A DNA stretch of 5,825 bases. Origin: an archaeon MnTg01 (lineage in GTDB: Archaea; Thermoproteota; Nitrososphaeria; Nitrososphaerales; Nitrosopumilaceae). Under the pieces are notes generated by a model. It had not been told where the DNA came from. It was given only the letters and a program-made list of their open reading frames with translations, and did no database searches. Both the position numbers and the translations under genes were made by a program. Below, piece by piece: positions 5,530 to 5,825 of the stretch; within the stretch, counting starts at the first letter, position 1, and each line of letters starts with the position of its first letter. The stretch is taken from the NCBI GenBank assembly GCA_008974855.1, contig BFAR01000167.1, positions 1 to 5,825 on the forward strand. Reading direction: 5' to 3'.

Positions 5530-5825
5530 ATGAATGCAAATCTAAAATATCTAGGATTTCTTGCAATACTTCCGCTTTTGACGGTTGCACTGACTACTGA
5601 TTATATTGGTGAAGCAGATGCCCTTACAAAAAGTGCAGGTACTGGAACAAACAAATTCGGTTCTGCAACAGGTAGCATAGTTTGTGGTGACAGACTTTGT
5701 TCTGAAACCGGTGGAGAAACAAAAATGCCAAGTGCATCTCAAGAAAGTGAAGAAGAATCTATGGATGACACAATGAAGGAAGAAGAATCTATGGATGACA
5801 CAATGAAGGAAGAAGAATCTATGGA
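5530..5825 (+). CDS. Secreted low-complexity protein with tandem repeats (3' partial)
   Basis: 98 codons are visible before the window ends. Residues 1-31 are a signal peptide: a short N-region with K6, a hydrophobic core (FLAILPLLTVAL), and likely cleavage after GEADA. The mature start (LTKSAGTGTNKFGSATGSIVCGDRLCSE, residues 32-59) holds a C52-x4-C57 pair that could form a disulfide. The CGDRLCSE segment is, as I recall it, shared by a widespread family of small secreted thaumarchaeal proteins of unknown function. From residue 74 the chain becomes an acidic, methionine-containing repeat, EEESMDDTMK, in perfect copies. The gene is strongly supported by its TATA box and signal peptide. The true length and C-terminal end cannot be seen. 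It is probably extracellular or attached to the surface; the acidic repeat could bind cations, but that is speculation. Confidence 0.85.
   Translation, partial: MNANLKYLGFLAILPLLTVALTTDYIGEADALTKSAGTGTNKFGSATGSIVCGDRLCSETGGETKMPSASQESEEESMDDTMKEEESMDDTMKEEESM
5749..5825 (+). repeat. Perfect 30-bp tandem repeat in coding sequence
   Basis: A unit of exactly 30 bases (5749-5778, 5779-5808, 5809 to the end) runs 2.6 copies without a mismatch and is cut by the window edge. It is in frame and encodes EEESMDDTMK per unit. Identity at synonymous positions indicates recent duplication or ongoing homogenisation by slippage. Confidence 0.95.

Noticed and set aside
5551..5742. Minus-strand Cys-rich 63-codon frame
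   Set aside because: The cysteines arise from the complement of Thr/Ala-rich codons of the signal-peptide gene; it lacks the paired CxxC spacing of a real zinc protein.
1..5825. A linked nuclease, SNF2 and zinc-protein defence-like system
   Set aside because: The possible nuclease and the SNF2 gene are about 2.4 kb apart with two envelope genes, one on the other strand, between them, and no toxin, methylase or other defence module is present.

Overview
The window is AT-rich and almost certainly comes from an ammonia-oxidising archaeon of the Nitrosopumilus type (Thaumarchaeota/Nitrososphaerota). Three independent signs support this. The first gene ends in a PEFG-CTERM archaeosortase signal. 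The gene at 2040 ends in the IPxWVKN...LIxxGIIKI module common in secreted thaumarchaeal proteins. Several ATG starts sit about 27 bases after an archaeal TATA box with almost no leader. No tRNA, rRNA, CRISPR array, insertion sequence or integrase was found.

Layout. 1-537 (+): 3' part of a PEFG-CTERM surface protein whose start lies before the window. 605-1264 (+): a 219-residue protein with a possible PD-(D/E)XK-like core, starting at TTG. 1306-1449 (+): a 47-residue Cys/His-rich microprotein. 1558-1791 (+): a 77-residue two-CxxC zinc protein, also starting at TTG behind a strong ribosome binding site. 1792-2039: a 248-base intergenic stretch with two sets of palindromes and a strong promoter. 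2040-2711 (+) and 2724-3494 (-): a tightly convergent pair of envelope proteins with beta-rich, Ig-like extracellular parts. 3495-3678: a divergent promoter region. 3679-5442 (+): a complete SNF2-family ATPase with SMARCAL1/ZRANB3-like C-terminal motifs. 5530 to the window end (+): a secreted protein whose sequence runs off the edge inside a perfect 30-bp tandem repeat.

How the genes relate. Four of the eight genes (1-537, 2040, 2724 and 5530) make exported or membrane-anchored proteins of the cell envelope. The other four are cytoplasmic: a possible nuclease-fold protein, two small zinc-binding candidates and a SNF2 remodeller or annealing-type translocase. They are separated by gaps with their own promoter-like elements, so I see no convincing single operon and no clearly defined new multi-gene system. 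The points most worth pursuing are the nuclease-like protein with ExE in place of ExK, the Cys-rich microprotein, the paired ACATGT palindromes around the 2040 promoter, and the SNF2 protein's mixed motif set.
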